Below, in pieces: positions 1 to 8,547 of a DNA stretch of 64,000 nt. Position 1 is the stretch's first letter; each line of letters begins with the position of its first letter. Where the stretch lies: contig NZ_CP068760.1 of NCBI RefSeq assembly GCF_016775705.1, positions 4,278,001-4,342,000 on the forward strand, written 5' to 3'. A program made the translations under genes and the position numbers. Source of the DNA: Chryseobacterium cucumeris. Its GTDB lineage: Bacteria > Bacteroidota > Bacteroidia > Flavobacteriales > Weeksellaceae. The notes under the pieces are model-generated. The model did not search any database, was not told the origin of the DNA, and worked only from the letters and a program-made list of their open reading frames with translations.

Positions 1-705
1 GCAGCATTAGGTTTTGTAGTGGGTCTCAGTTTTTTGGGAAATGCTATTAAAAACAGGAATAAATCTGAAAATACCATTTCCGTGACAGGATTAGGAACCA
101 AACAGTTTACATCAGATCTGATCACCTGGTCCGGAAGCTTTTCCAAAAATAATGTGGATCTCAAATCTGCCTACGATGAACTGGCAACAGACAGAAAAGT
201 AATTAATGACTATTTGCTTTCAAAAGGGATACAACAGAAAGAGATCGTATTTTCTTCCGTAGATATTCAGAAACAGTTCAGAAGCTATAATGATTCAAAC
301 GGAAACTATGTACAAGGGGAATTCTCCGGTTATAATCTCACCCAAAAAGTTTCTATTGAAAGTAAAGAAGTGGGAAAAATAGAAAACCTCTCCAGAAATA
401 TTACCGAAATTATCAACCGTGGCATTGAATTCACTTCTTCTTCACCAGCGTATTTCTACACCAAGCTGGCTACAGTAAAACAGGAAATGATTGCCAGTGC
501 TACAAAAGATGCTAAAGAACGTGCTGAAAAAATTGCAGAAAATTCTGGAAGCAGTCTTGGAAATCTGAAGAAAGCAACAATGGGAGTGATTCAGATTACG
601 GCACCCAACTCCAATGAAGATTATTCTTATGGCGGAACTTTCAATACTTCATCCAAAGAAAAAGAAGCCAGTATTACCATCAAACTGGAGTATGAAGTAA
701 ATTAA
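1..705 (+). CDS. SIMPL (DUF541) domain protein, 5' end outside window
   Basis: The reading frame is open from base 1. The first codons encode a hydrophobic helix (AALGFVVGLSFLGNA), so the GTG at 19 is probably internal and the true start lies upstream of the window. After the membrane anchor or signal segment comes a SIMPL/DUF541 domain: ENTISVTGLGTKQFTSD at the start of the fold, a long middle region, and a C-terminal strand ending in ITIKLEYEVN. Family members are envelope or periplasmic proteins of unclear biochemical role, linked to stress or signalling. No catalytic residues can be assigned. The family call is firm; a function cannot be given. Confidence 0.8.
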   Translation, partial: AALGFVVGLSFLGNAIKNRNKSENTISVTGLGTKQFTSDLITWSGSFSKNNVDLKSAYDELATDRKVINDYLLSKGIQQKEIVFSSVDIQKQFRSYNDSNGNYVQGEFSGYNLTQKVSIESKEVGKIENLSRNITEIINRGIEFTSSSPAYFYTKLATVKQEMIASATKDAKERAEKIAENSGSSLGNLKKATMGVIQITAPNSNEDYSYGGTFNTSSKEKEASITIKLEYEVN

Positions 706-722
706 CATAAATTTCAGTAAAA

Positions 723-757
723 GAAAAACGCCGGAATAGCTTTCCGGCGTTTTATAT
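723..757. terminator. bidirectional terminator
   Basis: A hairpin with 9-bp arms, ACGCCGGAA (728-736) and TTCCGGCGT (742-750), has a five-base loop. It is flanked by A-rich sequence on the left and T-rich sequence on the right, so it can stop transcription from both convergent genes. Confidence 0.8.
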
Positions 758-758
758 T

Positions 759-1271
759 TTAAGCATAAATAATTTTATGAATTTCTTTTTTAGCTTCCTC
801 CACATTTTCAGGAGTGTAGTTAGCAAGCAGCCATAAATTCAAGGATTTTTTTCCTTCGCCATAGCTAGGCTGTACATGAGTGGTATCAATCAGGCTGAAA
901 TTATTTCTCTGATAAAAAGAATACCGTCTTGAAGCATCTTCGCTCAATTCTGCAGGTTCAATTTCCAGAATAATACTTGGATAATTTTCTGATAAATGAT
1001 TCATAATATGAGATCCCAGTTTTTTACTTCTGAATGCTTCAAAAACTTCAAAATGCTCTACAAAAACAAAAGAACTCAGCTTCCAAAGGATGAGGTAGCC
1101 AATAGCTTCCGATTCGTGGATAACAGACATGAATTCCACATAAGGATTTGTAAATAAACTTTCAAACTGATCTTTATCTCTTTGTTCGTCTACAGGAAAA
1201 GTGGTAGTATAAGAAGTATAGATTTCCTGAACTCTAGGATCTTCTGCGGAAGTAATCGGTAAAAATTCCAT
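759..1271 (-). CDS. GNAT-family N-acetyltransferase
   Basis: This 170-residue protein has the GNAT fold. A strand SEAIGYLILWKL is followed by the acetyl-CoA pyrophosphate-binding turn RSKKLGS (residues 81-87) and helix HIMNHLSE. The C-terminal RRYSFYQRNNF segment (115-125) is typical of motif B. The family transfers an acetyl group from acetyl-CoA to an amine; the acceptor cannot be deduced. The gene lies 3 bp from the upstream PspC-like gene, so the two are probably cotranscribed. The substrate is unknown. Confidence 0.75.
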   Translation of the reverse strand: MEFLPITSAEDPRVQEIYTSYTTTFPVDEQRDKDQFESLFTNPYVEFMSVIHESEAIGYLILWKLSSFVFVEHFEVFEAFRSKKLGSHIMNHLSENYPSIILEIEPAELSEDASRRYSFYQRNNFSLIDTTHVQPSYGEGKKSLNLWLLANYTPENVEEAKKEIHKIIYA

Positions 1272-1274
1272 AAT

Positions 1275-1535
1275 TTATAAATCAAAGACACTCGGTCTTC
1301 TGGTGATGAAAATATCTTTAATCCAAAGGGTGAATGCCAGTCCCAGATAGATCAGAAAGAAAAATCCAGCTGTAGCGAAAGTAGAATAGATGAAGAAAAC
1401 TCTCAATTTAGAAACAGGAATTCCCAGCTTGGCTCCCATTCTGGTCAGTACACCAAACCATTCTCTTTCCATTTTATGACGAATATTACTCAGCATTTCC
1501 AGATTGTTATTTAAAAGTTTGAATCTATCAATCAA
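1275..1535 (-). CDS. PspC-domain small membrane protein
   Basis: The 86-residue product has a PspC-like core at about 28-71. GVLTRMGAKLGIPVSKLRV resembles the PspC turn, in which a short helical segment precedes one transmembrane helix (about 46-71, FFIYSTFATAGFFFLIYLGL). In enterobacteria PspC is a membrane sensor of the phage-shock response. Here no pspA is nearby, and the neighbours are the acetyltransferase and a DUF2851 gene. The fold assignment is reasonable; the role is inferred only from family membership. Confidence 0.65.
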   Translation of the reverse strand: MIDRFKLLNNNLEMLSNIRHKMEREWFGVLTRMGAKLGIPVSKLRVFFIYSTFATAGFFFLIYLGLAFTLWIKDIFITRRPSVFDL

Positions 1536-1589
1536 AGTTAAGGAATTTTTTTGACAAAGATTTTGATCGACAAAACTGCCCGGATAAGG

Positions 1590-2846
1590 TTATTCTTTCA
1601 AGAGTTTATAGCCGATAGTACAGGCTAAACAGTTTTTCGGTTCACAATAGGTTTTATAATGATAAATAAGGCTTTGACTTTCCAACGCATTGGTGACCTT
1701 TAATCCATGTTTTTTCCAGCTCGTAATGATGGTGTTTTTCTCTCCGGAAACTGTCTTGTATAATGCAATAATTTCATCTGCAATATCTTCCTTATGATAT
1801 CTGTGATAAGCATATTGTAAAGGAAGTATGGTATTTAGAATGAGAAGATCAACAAAATCTTGGCTCAGTGTTTTAGGCTGTACTTTGGAAATACTCCCGA
1901 AATTAAAATGAAAATCCCAATATTCAGAAGCTTTTACAGAGCTGAAAATAGTGTACAGCTGTTCTGCGCTTCTTGCTTCCATGATTTTTGAAAATAAATT
2001 CTGCTGCCTGTACAGGTCAGCCAATTGTGACAACCGGATTGTTGGAAAATTCGGTGGTCTCAGTCTTAAAAACTTAGGATGAAATTGTAAATCAGAAATG
2101 GAAAATTTTGCCTTGATAAAATCGAATTCTCTTTTCCATATTGTCATCTGCCCGTCCTGGGGTTTCTCAAGCCATCCTGAAATTCCAAATAATAACGCTT
2201 CAAGCTGAAGGGGATTCTGACGTATTTTATTGATAATACTGTAATCAATACTTTCTGCAATCTGCCGGAAAATAGAAGCATTTACTTTTAAACCGAATGA
2301 GTAGGCAAAACTGTGAAATAAAACGGCTTCAAAATTATTTTTATATTGATGTAAACTCTGTTCAAGCTCTGAAGATTTCTCATCCAGTTTTTTCAGGATG
2401 CTTTCTTCATGAAAATTGACGGGTAATTTTTTCGGATCAAAAATTTTTTCACAGGCAATAAATTCCTCTCCATCAACCAGTTTTTCATATTTCGAGATGA
2501 TATTTTCATCAATGTAACTATGCAATTCCAATGTTGGAACTTGCTTTACTGTAAGTTCACGAATTTCTATGTCGTGCTGGAATACCACATGAAGAATAAT
2601 ATTCCGGTAATTGGGATCCTGGGAATGATTGTGGAAAATCCAGTCTGAAGAGCGTACATGCAGTTCTATATTTCCTGCGAGAAGTAAGCCGTTGATTTTG
2701 ATTTTAGCATCAATAAAATCAGGGCCAGCATTTTTATTCCATTTTCCAAAATGGATGATCTCAACGGAATTTCCTTCAATATCCTTGAAGTCAAAATTTT
2801 TGAAAACCTTATAGTTCCAAAGATATTGAAGTAGTTTTTCCGTCAT
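1590..2846 (-). CDS. DUF2851 family protein
   Basis: This 418-residue protein opens with MTEKLLQYLWNYKVF and carries the stretch GKWNKNAGPDFIDAKIKI near residue 33, both characteristic of the DUF2851 family found across Bacteroidetes. The C terminus has a CxxC-like cluster (YCEPKNCLACTIGYKLL) that could bind a metal. The family has no established function. There is no signal peptide, so it is probably cytoplasmic. It starts 27 bp beyond the stop of bshA, which reads the same way, so the two may share a transcript. Confidence 0.75.
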   Translation of the reverse strand: MTEKLLQYLWNYKVFKNFDFKDIEGNSVEIIHFGKWNKNAGPDFIDAKIKINGLLLAGNIELHVRSSDWIFHNHSQDPNYRNIILHVVFQHDIEIRELTVKQVPTLELHSYIDENIISKYEKLVDGEEFIACEKIFDPKKLPVNFHEESILKKLDEKSSELEQSLHQYKNNFEAVLFHSFAYSFGLKVNASIFRQIAESIDYSIINKIRQNPLQLEALLFGISGWLEKPQDGQMTIWKREFDFIKAKFSISDLQFHPKFLRLRPPNFPTIRLSQLADLYRQQNLFSKIMEARSAEQLYTIFSSVKASEYWDFHFNFGSISKVQPKTLSQDFVDLLILNTILPLQYAYHRYHKEDIADEIIALYKTVSGEKNTIITSWKKHGLKVTNALESQSLIYHYKTYCEPKNCLACTIGYKLLKE

Positions 2847-2873
2847 AAGTGTGACGTAAATATAATAGAAATA

Positions 2874-4022
2874 TTATACTTTCGTCAGCTCCTTATTAAA
2901 ATTTTCTATGGTTGTTCTATACATTTTCTCATAGATAGGAAGAATGTTTTTCAAATCGAATTTTATTGCCTGATCTTTCGCATTTTGCTTCATTTTGGCT
3001 AAAAGTTCATCATTGCTCAACAATTTGATGGTATAGTTGCTCATAGCTTCTACATTTCCGATTTCAGCCAGATATCCGGTTTCCCCCTGAATATTCACCT
3101 CAGGAATTCCTCCTGCATTGGAACTGATAACCGGAGTATACGCAGCCATAGCTTCCAAAGCTGCAAGACCGAAACTTTCCTGCTCGGAAGGCAGGAGAAA
3201 TACATCTGAAAGTTGTAAGATTTTATACAAATCATTTACCTTTCCTAAAAGGCGGATTTTGGAAATAAGCTCAGGATTTTCTTCAAGGAACTGATTTACT
3301 TTTTCCATATCAGGGCCTTCACCAATGATAATCAGCTTGGATTTCACTTTTCTTTCCACATTCTTAAAGATCTGCAGTACTTCGTCTACACGTTTTACAG
3401 GACGAAGGTTGGACACGTGGATCAGGATTTTTTCATCCGGATTGGCAAACTGGGTTCTCTGGCACTCAGAACAGTCATCAAATTCGGAATTATCAATAAA
3501 ATTGGTAATCACCTGAATTTCTTTTTTGATATTGAAAAACTGAAGGGTATCTTTTTTCAGACTTTCAGAAACTGAAGTAATAGCATCAGACTGATTGATC
3601 GAAAATTCTACTGCGTGTTTATAACTTGGGTGCTGCCCTACAAGGGTAATATCTGTACCGTGTAATGTAGTGACCAACGGAATATCATTATTGTCTTCCT
3701 TGAGCATTTGTTTTGCCGTAAAAGCGGCATATGCGTAAGGAATGGCATAATGTGCGTGAAGAAGATCCAGTTTATAAAGATTGACAACTCTGTAGATCAT
3801 CGAACTTAGCGCAATATCATAAGGCTGATACTGGAAAAGCGGATAGGTCTGAACATTTACCCTGTGAAAGAAAATATTCGGGTTGGTGATATCTAATCTT
3901 GCAGGAAGTGCAGAACTGATGAAATGTACTTCATAGCCTTTGTTGGCCAAAGACATTCCTAATTCTGTTGCTACAATTCCGCTTCCTCCATAGGTGGGAT
4001 AGCAAAGTATGCCTATTTTCAT
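2874..4022 (-). CDS. bshA: N-acetyl-alpha-D-glucosaminyl L-malate synthase BshA
   Basis: This GT4-family glycosyltransferase of 382 residues catalyses the first step of bacillithiol synthesis, joining GlcNAc from UDP-GlcNAc to L-malate. The N terminus MKIGILCYPTYGGSGIVATE has the glycine-rich acceptor-side loop of BshA. The C-terminal Rossmann domain carries the nucleotide-sugar signature ESFGLAALEAMA (282-293), followed by SNAGGIPEV. Length and both signatures fit BshA better than a general glycosyltransferase. Bacillithiol is a known low-molecular-weight thiol in Flavobacteriia. bshB and bshC are not in this window. Confidence 0.9.
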   Translation of the reverse strand: MKIGILCYPTYGGSGIVATELGMSLANKGYEVHFISSALPARLDITNPNIFFHRVNVQTYPLFQYQPYDIALSSMIYRVVNLYKLDLLHAHYAIPYAYAAFTAKQMLKEDNNDIPLVTTLHGTDITLVGQHPSYKHAVEFSINQSDAITSVSESLKKDTLQFFNIKKEIQVITNFIDNSEFDDCSECQRTQFANPDEKILIHVSNLRPVKRVDEVLQIFKNVERKVKSKLIIIGEGPDMEKVNQFLEENPELISKIRLLGKVNDLYKILQLSDVFLLPSEQESFGLAALEAMAAYTPVISSNAGGIPEVNIQGETGYLAEIGNVEAMSNYTIKLLSNDELLAKMKQNAKDQAIKFDLKNILPIYEKMYRTTIENFNKELTKV

Positions 4023-4048
4023 TAGATTATTATTGTTTTAATTTTGTA

Positions 4049-5752
4049 TTATTTGGTTTTTGTTGAGGTTGCCATAGGAAGTTCTATACCCATTCCCGGT
4101 TTTAACTTGTCGTTAACCAGTACAGGAAGTTTTCCCCAGATTTTTGTTTTTCCGGTTAAAGCATCAGCTGCAGCATTCATCGAATCATCATTGTTTTCAT
4201 AAGAAACAAGAACGGTTGAAACTTTTGAAATATCAATATCCTTTAAGGCATAAGCACTTCCGAAAACATTCAATATAACATTTTGATTTTTGGTAAGATC
4301 AGAAAGTACTTTTTTAGAGTCTGCTGAGATTTTATATGGCTTATAAGCTGTTGAATTATCCTTATGGAAACCTACGATAACTGTAGAACCAGCTGGAATT
4401 GTATTAATTTCTCCTGCTTTTTTAATGATAACATTGTTACCCAATCTGTTGGCAAAAGTCTGGTAAGGAGCTTCTTCAAGAGGAACATAATAAATCTGTT
4501 TCCCTGTAAGTGGCAGTAATTTCTTTTCGTCTTTTAATAAAGTCAGGGCATTGGAATAAAGATTCTGTACCAATTGGGTGTGAGAATCATTATTTAAATC
4601 CTTATTGATGTTTTCAGGGTTTTTAGGATTGTATTGGGTAAGACCAAGAAAATATTTTGTCAGCAAGATCTTCTTAACACTTTCTTCCACTCTGGATTGT
4701 GGAATTTCTCCTTTATCAATAGCTTTCTGGATTAGTTTTTTACCTTCAGAAACACCTTGAGAGAAAAGCATAATGTCATTTCCCGCTTTAAAGGCCATGG
4801 CATCCAGTTCGCCCGGCTGGTATTTATTCGCTACAGCGCCCATATTTAATGCATCTGTAATGATTAAACCTTTATAGCCCAGTTTATCTTTCAGTACTCC
4901 TGTAATAATGTTTTTAGAAACAGAGGCCGGAATTCCTTTTTCTGATTCTAAGCTTGGAACATATAAATGAGCAACCATTACACCGCCAATTCCTTTATTC
5001 ATCAGTGCCTTGAAAGGAGCAAGTTCCACAGCGTCAAGTCTTTCAATACCATGAGGAACTACCGGAAGATCAAGGTGAGAGTCTGTACTGGTATCTCCGT
5101 GTCCCGGGAAGTGTTTTATAGCCGCTAAAATATTATTATCCTGAAGACCGTTGGAGTAGGATAGGGCTGATGTGATGACATTATTCACATCAGATCCGAA
5201 ACTTCTGTTTCCTATAATCGGATTATCAGGATTGGTGTTGACATCTACTACAGGCGCGAAATCCCAGTTGATCCCCATTCTTTTGCAATCCTCTGCAATT
5301 TTTGCGGCCATCTGATACACAAGATTTTTATCCTGGATAGCGCCTAATGTCATGGCCCATGGAAATTTGTGGGCAGTAGCAATTCGCTGATAGAGCCCCC
5401 ATTCTGCATCCATCCCGATCATCAAAGGAACTTTAGACTTTTGCTGAAATTCATTCACCAGGTTAATTTCTCTTGCTGCATCATCCTGCATTAAAATCAG
5501 ACCGCCTATTTTATCATTCGTAACGATATTTCTTACCTGGCTGATATAATCTTCCCCTCTGTTGGTATACAATGCCACAATAAAAAGCTGTCCCAGTTTT
5601 TCATCCTGAGAAAGATTTTTATAAGTAATATCAACCCATTGCTGAGCTTTTTTCAGATCCTCCTTAGAAGCATTTTTTGGCTGATACTGGGCCTTCACCT
5701 TAGGGCTTATCAAGGCAGCAATAAAGAGTGAAGTATATAATAATTTCTTCAT
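4049..5752 (-). CDS. secreted glycoside hydrolase family 3 protein (beta-N-acetylhexosaminidase-like)
   Basis: I start the gene at the ATG at 5752, giving 567 residues, because it yields a signal peptide (MKKLLYTSLFIAALISPKVKAQ); a longer frame upstream would bury it. The GH3 N-terminal barrel carries KHFPGHGDTSTDSH (213-226), the histidine-containing loop of NagZ-like enzymes, and ITDALNMGA with the probable nucleophile Asp300. A shorter C-terminal GH3 alpha/beta domain follows. Enzymes with this loop remove beta-linked GlcNAc, often from peptidoglycan or chitin fragments. Here it would act in the periplasm or outside the cell. The exact glycan is not known. Confidence 0.85.
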   Translation of the reverse strand: MKKLLYTSLFIAALISPKVKAQYQPKNASKEDLKKAQQWVDITYKNLSQDEKLGQLFIVALYTNRGEDYISQVRNIVTNDKIGGLILMQDDAAREINLVNEFQQKSKVPLMIGMDAEWGLYQRIATAHKFPWAMTLGAIQDKNLVYQMAAKIAEDCKRMGINWDFAPVVDVNTNPDNPIIGNRSFGSDVNNVITSALSYSNGLQDNNILAAIKHFPGHGDTSTDSHLDLPVVPHGIERLDAVELAPFKALMNKGIGGVMVAHLYVPSLESEKGIPASVSKNIITGVLKDKLGYKGLIITDALNMGAVANKYQPGELDAMAFKAGNDIMLFSQGVSEGKKLIQKAIDKGEIPQSRVEESVKKILLTKYFLGLTQYNPKNPENINKDLNNDSHTQLVQNLYSNALTLLKDEKKLLPLTGKQIYYVPLEEAPYQTFANRLGNNVIIKKAGEINTIPAGSTVIVGFHKDNSTAYKPYKISADSKKVLSDLTKNQNVILNVFGSAYALKDIDISKVSTVLVSYENNDDSMNAAADALTGKTKIWGKLPVLVNDKLKPGMGIELPMATSTKTK

Positions 5753-5867
5753 GACTTTTTGAATAAGAACAAAAATACAATTAAAAAAGTGAGGAAAACA
5801 AAGTTTTTGAAATTTTTGGTATATGATTTGAATACGCAATATAAATAATAACTAAACTTTAATAAAA

Positions 5868-6416
5868 ATGAAAAAAATACTTCTCTTTTTATTCCTTGGG
5901 GCTGTAGGTTTTACTGCTTATAGCTGTGATAATGATGATACTGTAGTACAAGGAACAGATTATGATACCATAAACCAATCATTTGATATATCTCCTACTT
6001 TTACAAAAGTTACTGATAATCTTTACAGATGGAGTGATGACTTTAACAAGCCATTAGTACAATCCGATATGGTGCTTATTTATATGCAGATTGGTACTGA
6101 CGGAGATTCTCCTGTATGGAAACTTCTTCCTTATACTTATTATGTAGGTAATGGAAATAACGATGCTGTAGATTATATTTATGAATTCAGTAAGTATGCT
6201 GCTACCATTAATATTAACTCTACCAATACATTCAGCTTAACAGCTAACCCATCATACTATCAGAATAAAAAATTCAGAGTTCTTATTCTTCCTGCAAATG
6301 GAACAGGAACTGGTGGTGCAAAAATGGCAAAAGGTGCTGCCGTAGATTACAACGATTATAAAAGTGTAATCAAATATTACAATATTGACGAGTCTAAAAT
6401 TGTAACTAAATACTAA
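5868..6416 (+). CDS. hypothetical lipoprotein
   Basis: This 182-residue protein has a lipoprotein signal peptide ending in the lipobox-like YSCDNDD, so Cys20 is the likely lipidation site. The acidic residues after the cysteine are common in exported lipoproteins of Bacteroidetes. The mature part is rich in aromatic residues and Asn and looks beta-rich. I do not recognise a characterised domain. It is transcribed divergently from the GH3 gene and ends in its own terminator, so it is probably monocistronic. Confidence 0.7.
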   Translation: MKKILLFLFLGAVGFTAYSCDNDDTVVQGTDYDTINQSFDISPTFTKVTDNLYRWSDDFNKPLVQSDMVLIYMQIGTDGDSPVWKLLPYTYYVGNGNNDAVDYIYEFSKYAATININSTNTFSLTANPSYYQNKKFRVLILPANGTGTGGAKMAKGAAVDYNDYKSVIKYYNIDESKIVTKY

Positions 6417-6445
6417 GAAATATCTTTTCAGTTTTTTATAATTAA

Positions 6446-6478
6446 AAAAGTCCCGGGAGAATATCTTCCGGGGCTTTT
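6446..6478 (+). terminator. terminator after lipoprotein gene
   Basis: A hairpin pairs AAAAGTCCCGG with CCGGGGCTTTT around an AT-rich loop and ends in a short T run, 30 bp after the stop codon. Confidence 0.75.
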
Positions 6479-6566
6479 GATTTATAATAGAAAACGATAC
6501 TAAGCGTTTAATCTGTCTATAATAGCTATGAAGAGAAAGCCTGTATTTTAGCAGTAATTAAAATTA

Positions 6567-6603
6567 AAAGCCTCAGAGTATTTATTCTGAGGCTTTATTT
6601 TTA
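6567..6603. terminator. terminator downstream of ribA
   Basis: The perfect 11-bp stem AAAGCCTCAGA (6567-6577) / TCTGAGGCTTT (6586-6596) lies right next to the ribA stop codon. On the minus strand it is followed by T-rich sequence. Confidence 0.75.
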
Positions 6604-7200
6604 TTAGTTATCATTGTCATCAAGAAGATGTCCAAAGAAGTCTTTTTTTGTCTGCAGATATCCTTTGCTTATTTCATTGGCAGGAATCTGTAATGGGACT
6701 CTTGAATTAAGGTGAATATTGCTGTCTACCACATATTTTACCTTTTCAGGATTATTGGTGAGTAGATTGATATCTTTTACATCCAATAGATTAAGAATTT
6801 CAATGGCTACGCCAAAGTTTCTGTCATCTGCAGGAAGTCCCAGTTCAAGATTGGCCTGTACGGTATCCAATCCTTTTTCCTGTAGTGAGTAAGCCTTAAG
6901 CTTGTTGATGATCCCGATGTTTCTTCCTTCCTGACGAAGGTAGATGATAATCCCACCGTTTTCATGGATATATTTCATTGCAGCATCCAATTGTTGGCCG
7001 CATTCACATTTTTTTGAATGGAAAACTTCTCCGGTAATACATTCTGAATGGAAACGAACATTGACCGGTTTTGAAAAATCTGTATTTTCAGCAACGATGG
7101 CCATATGCGGCATCCAGTCGTTTTCGTTTTCGGAGAAAGCGATCATTCGGAAAGTGCCGTGCTCTGTGGGAACATTGGCTTCCGCCTGAATTTTAATCAT
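6604..7200 (-). CDS. ribA: GTP cyclohydrolase II (RibA)
   Basis: RibA converts GTP to 2,5-diamino-6-ribosylamino-4-pyrimidinone phosphate, formate and pyrophosphate, the first step of riboflavin synthesis. The 198-residue length fits a stand-alone RibA without a fused RibB domain. Zinc ligands are Cys54, Cys65 and Cys67 in FHSECITGEVFHSKKCECG, and the substrate-binding LRQEGRNIGI is at 88-97. The C-terminal ADDRNFGVAIEIL and LLTNNPEK segments are standard. It is the last gene of a leftward run that begins near 13.7 kb, 18 bp after the small lipoprotein gene. Confidence 0.93.
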   Translation of the reverse strand: MIKIQAEANVPTEHGTFRMIAFSENENDWMPHMAIVAENTDFSKPVNVRFHSECITGEVFHSKKCECGQQLDAAMKYIHENGGIIIYLRQEGRNIGIINKLKAYSLQEKGLDTVQANLELGLPADDRNFGVAIEILNLLDVKDINLLTNNPEKVKYVVDSNIHLNSRVPLQIPANEISKGYLQTKKDFFGHLLDDNDN

Positions 7201-7218
7201 TGATAGTTCAATTAGTTT

Positions 7219-7677
7219 TTAACTTCCTGGCAAAGTATCTTCAATAACAGAAATATTGGTTTTTAAACGCACCAGATATCTGTTAAGAACTTCATCGTCG
7301 TCTCTGTCAAGATTCTGCCTTAGCTTTTGAATTTTTTTGTATGATTTTTCGAAGCTTTTAAGGGCTCTGCTTTTTCCGGCAGAATTGCTGGCATCAATAG
7401 CATATAAATAATTCTGAAGACTGTATTTCAAGCTGGTAATCTCATCATTTAATCCGTTGTTTTTAAACTTGGGAAAAGTGGAGATCATATTTGAAATTTC
7501 AGAAGCATTGACATTCTGTTTGATATTGATATTAAAATTCTTCTTAGAGCTTCTGTCTGAATCAGACCCTTTAGCATCACTGTAAAAATTATTTGACAAC
7601 GGAGAAAGATTAAGCTTCTCCGATGCGCAGGAAGATGTTAATATGATAAGTACTCCAAAGAAAAATAGTCGTTTCAT
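7219..7677 (-). CDS. small hypothetical lipoprotein
   Basis: The 152-residue product has a signal sequence ending in the lipobox TSSCASE, so it should be a lipid-anchored envelope protein. The mature part is charged and helical (RALKSFEKSYKKIQKLRQNL). No known domain is recognised. Its start overlaps the stop of the upstream DUF4254 gene by 4 bp (7674-7677), which implies translational coupling. Confidence 0.65.
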   Translation of the reverse strand: MKRLFFFGVLIILTSSCASEKLNLSPLSNNFYSDAKGSDSDRSSKKNFNINIKQNVNASEISNMISTFPKFKNNGLNDEITSLKYSLQNYLYAIDASNSAGKSRALKSFEKSYKKIQKLRQNLDRDDDEVLNRYLVRLKTNISVIEDTLPGS

Positions 7678-8288
7678 TTTTGTTGCCCTTTTTGATAAAG
7701 GATTGGGTTAAGACTTTCATCGTTGTACATTTTCATTTGTTTGTACACTTTCATCTTAACGTTACCGTTCTCAATATCAGCAAGCAACTGATCTATAGAA
7801 GTTGATAGGTCTTCTTTCTGAGTAAGCAGAACATCCAGCTTAGCCTGGCAGTTGTTTCTGTGTTCTTCAGAAGCAGATTCTCTGTTAGCTTCTAACGACA
7901 TATGATAAACCTTTAATGCAAGAATTGATAGCCTGTCTACTGCCCAAGCGGGAGTTTCTGTATTTATTTTTGCTTCAGGTTTAGGAGTTATATTTTCAAA
8001 CTTATTAAGAAACCAGCCATCAATGTACTCTACCAAATCAGTTCTTTTTTGATTGGAAGCGTCTATTGTTCTCTTCAGTTGAAGAGCTTCAGCCGGATCA
8101 ATATTTTCATCTCTAATTATATCTTCCAAATGCCATTGAACGGTATCAATCCAGTTCTTTGCATACAAAATCCGTTCCAAACTATCTTTTTCGAACGGGT
8201 TATTAATTAGAGTGTTAACGTCATCAGACACGTGATAGTCTTCAATAGCTTGATTGAAGACTTTCCATGCAGTCTCAGTAAATTTCAT
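7674..8288 (-). CDS. DUF4254 domain protein
   Basis: This 204-residue, entirely helical, cytoplasmic-looking protein begins MKFTETAWKVFNQAIEDYHV and has a conserved-looking WHLEDIIRD and ILALKVYHM. These match the DUF4254 family of Bacteroidetes, whose function is unknown. It sits 15 bp after tatA and overlaps the lipoprotein gene by 4 bp, so it belongs to the same operon. Confidence 0.7.
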   Translation of the reverse strand: MKFTETAWKVFNQAIEDYHVSDDVNTLINNPFEKDSLERILYAKNWIDTVQWHLEDIIRDENIDPAEALQLKRTIDASNQKRTDLVEYIDGWFLNKFENITPKPEAKINTETPAWAVDRLSILALKVYHMSLEANRESASEEHRNNCQAKLDVLLTQKEDLSTSIDQLLADIENGNVKMKVYKQMKMYNDESLNPILYQKGQQK

Positions 8289-8303
8289 TAATTCTAAGGA
8301 ATT

Positions 8304-8516
8304 TTAGTTGCTGGAAGAATTGTTATTGTTGGAAGCCGATTTGTTTTCAGAACCTGGTTTGTCTTCTTCTTTTACTGCATCTTTAAATTCCTTGATTCCT
8401 GAACCAACTCCTCTCATTAATTCAGGGATTTTCTTTCCTCCGAAAAGTAATACCAAAAGTATTGCTACGATAAGGATGTGCTGCCAAGATAAGGCAAGTA
8501 TTGTTAGTGTATTCAT
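8304..8516 (-). CDS. tatA: TatA/TatE-family twin-arginine translocase subunit
   Basis: This 70-residue protein has one N-terminal transmembrane helix (about 8-27, LSWQHILIVAILLVLLFGG), the conserved FGGKKIPEL hinge and an amphipathic helix RGVGSGIKEFKDAV. A polar Asn/Ser-rich tail follows. These are the standard parts of TatA, which forms the pore for export of folded proteins in the inner membrane. tatC is not in the window. TatA and TatB cannot be separated with certainty by sequence, but the length suggests TatA/E. Confidence 0.85.
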   Translation of the reverse strand: MNTLTILALSWQHILIVAILLVLLFGGKKIPELMRGVGSGIKEFKDAVKEEDKPGSENKSASNNNNSSSN

Positions 8517-8547
8517 CTCTTAAAATTTTTGCAAAGTTACACTTTTT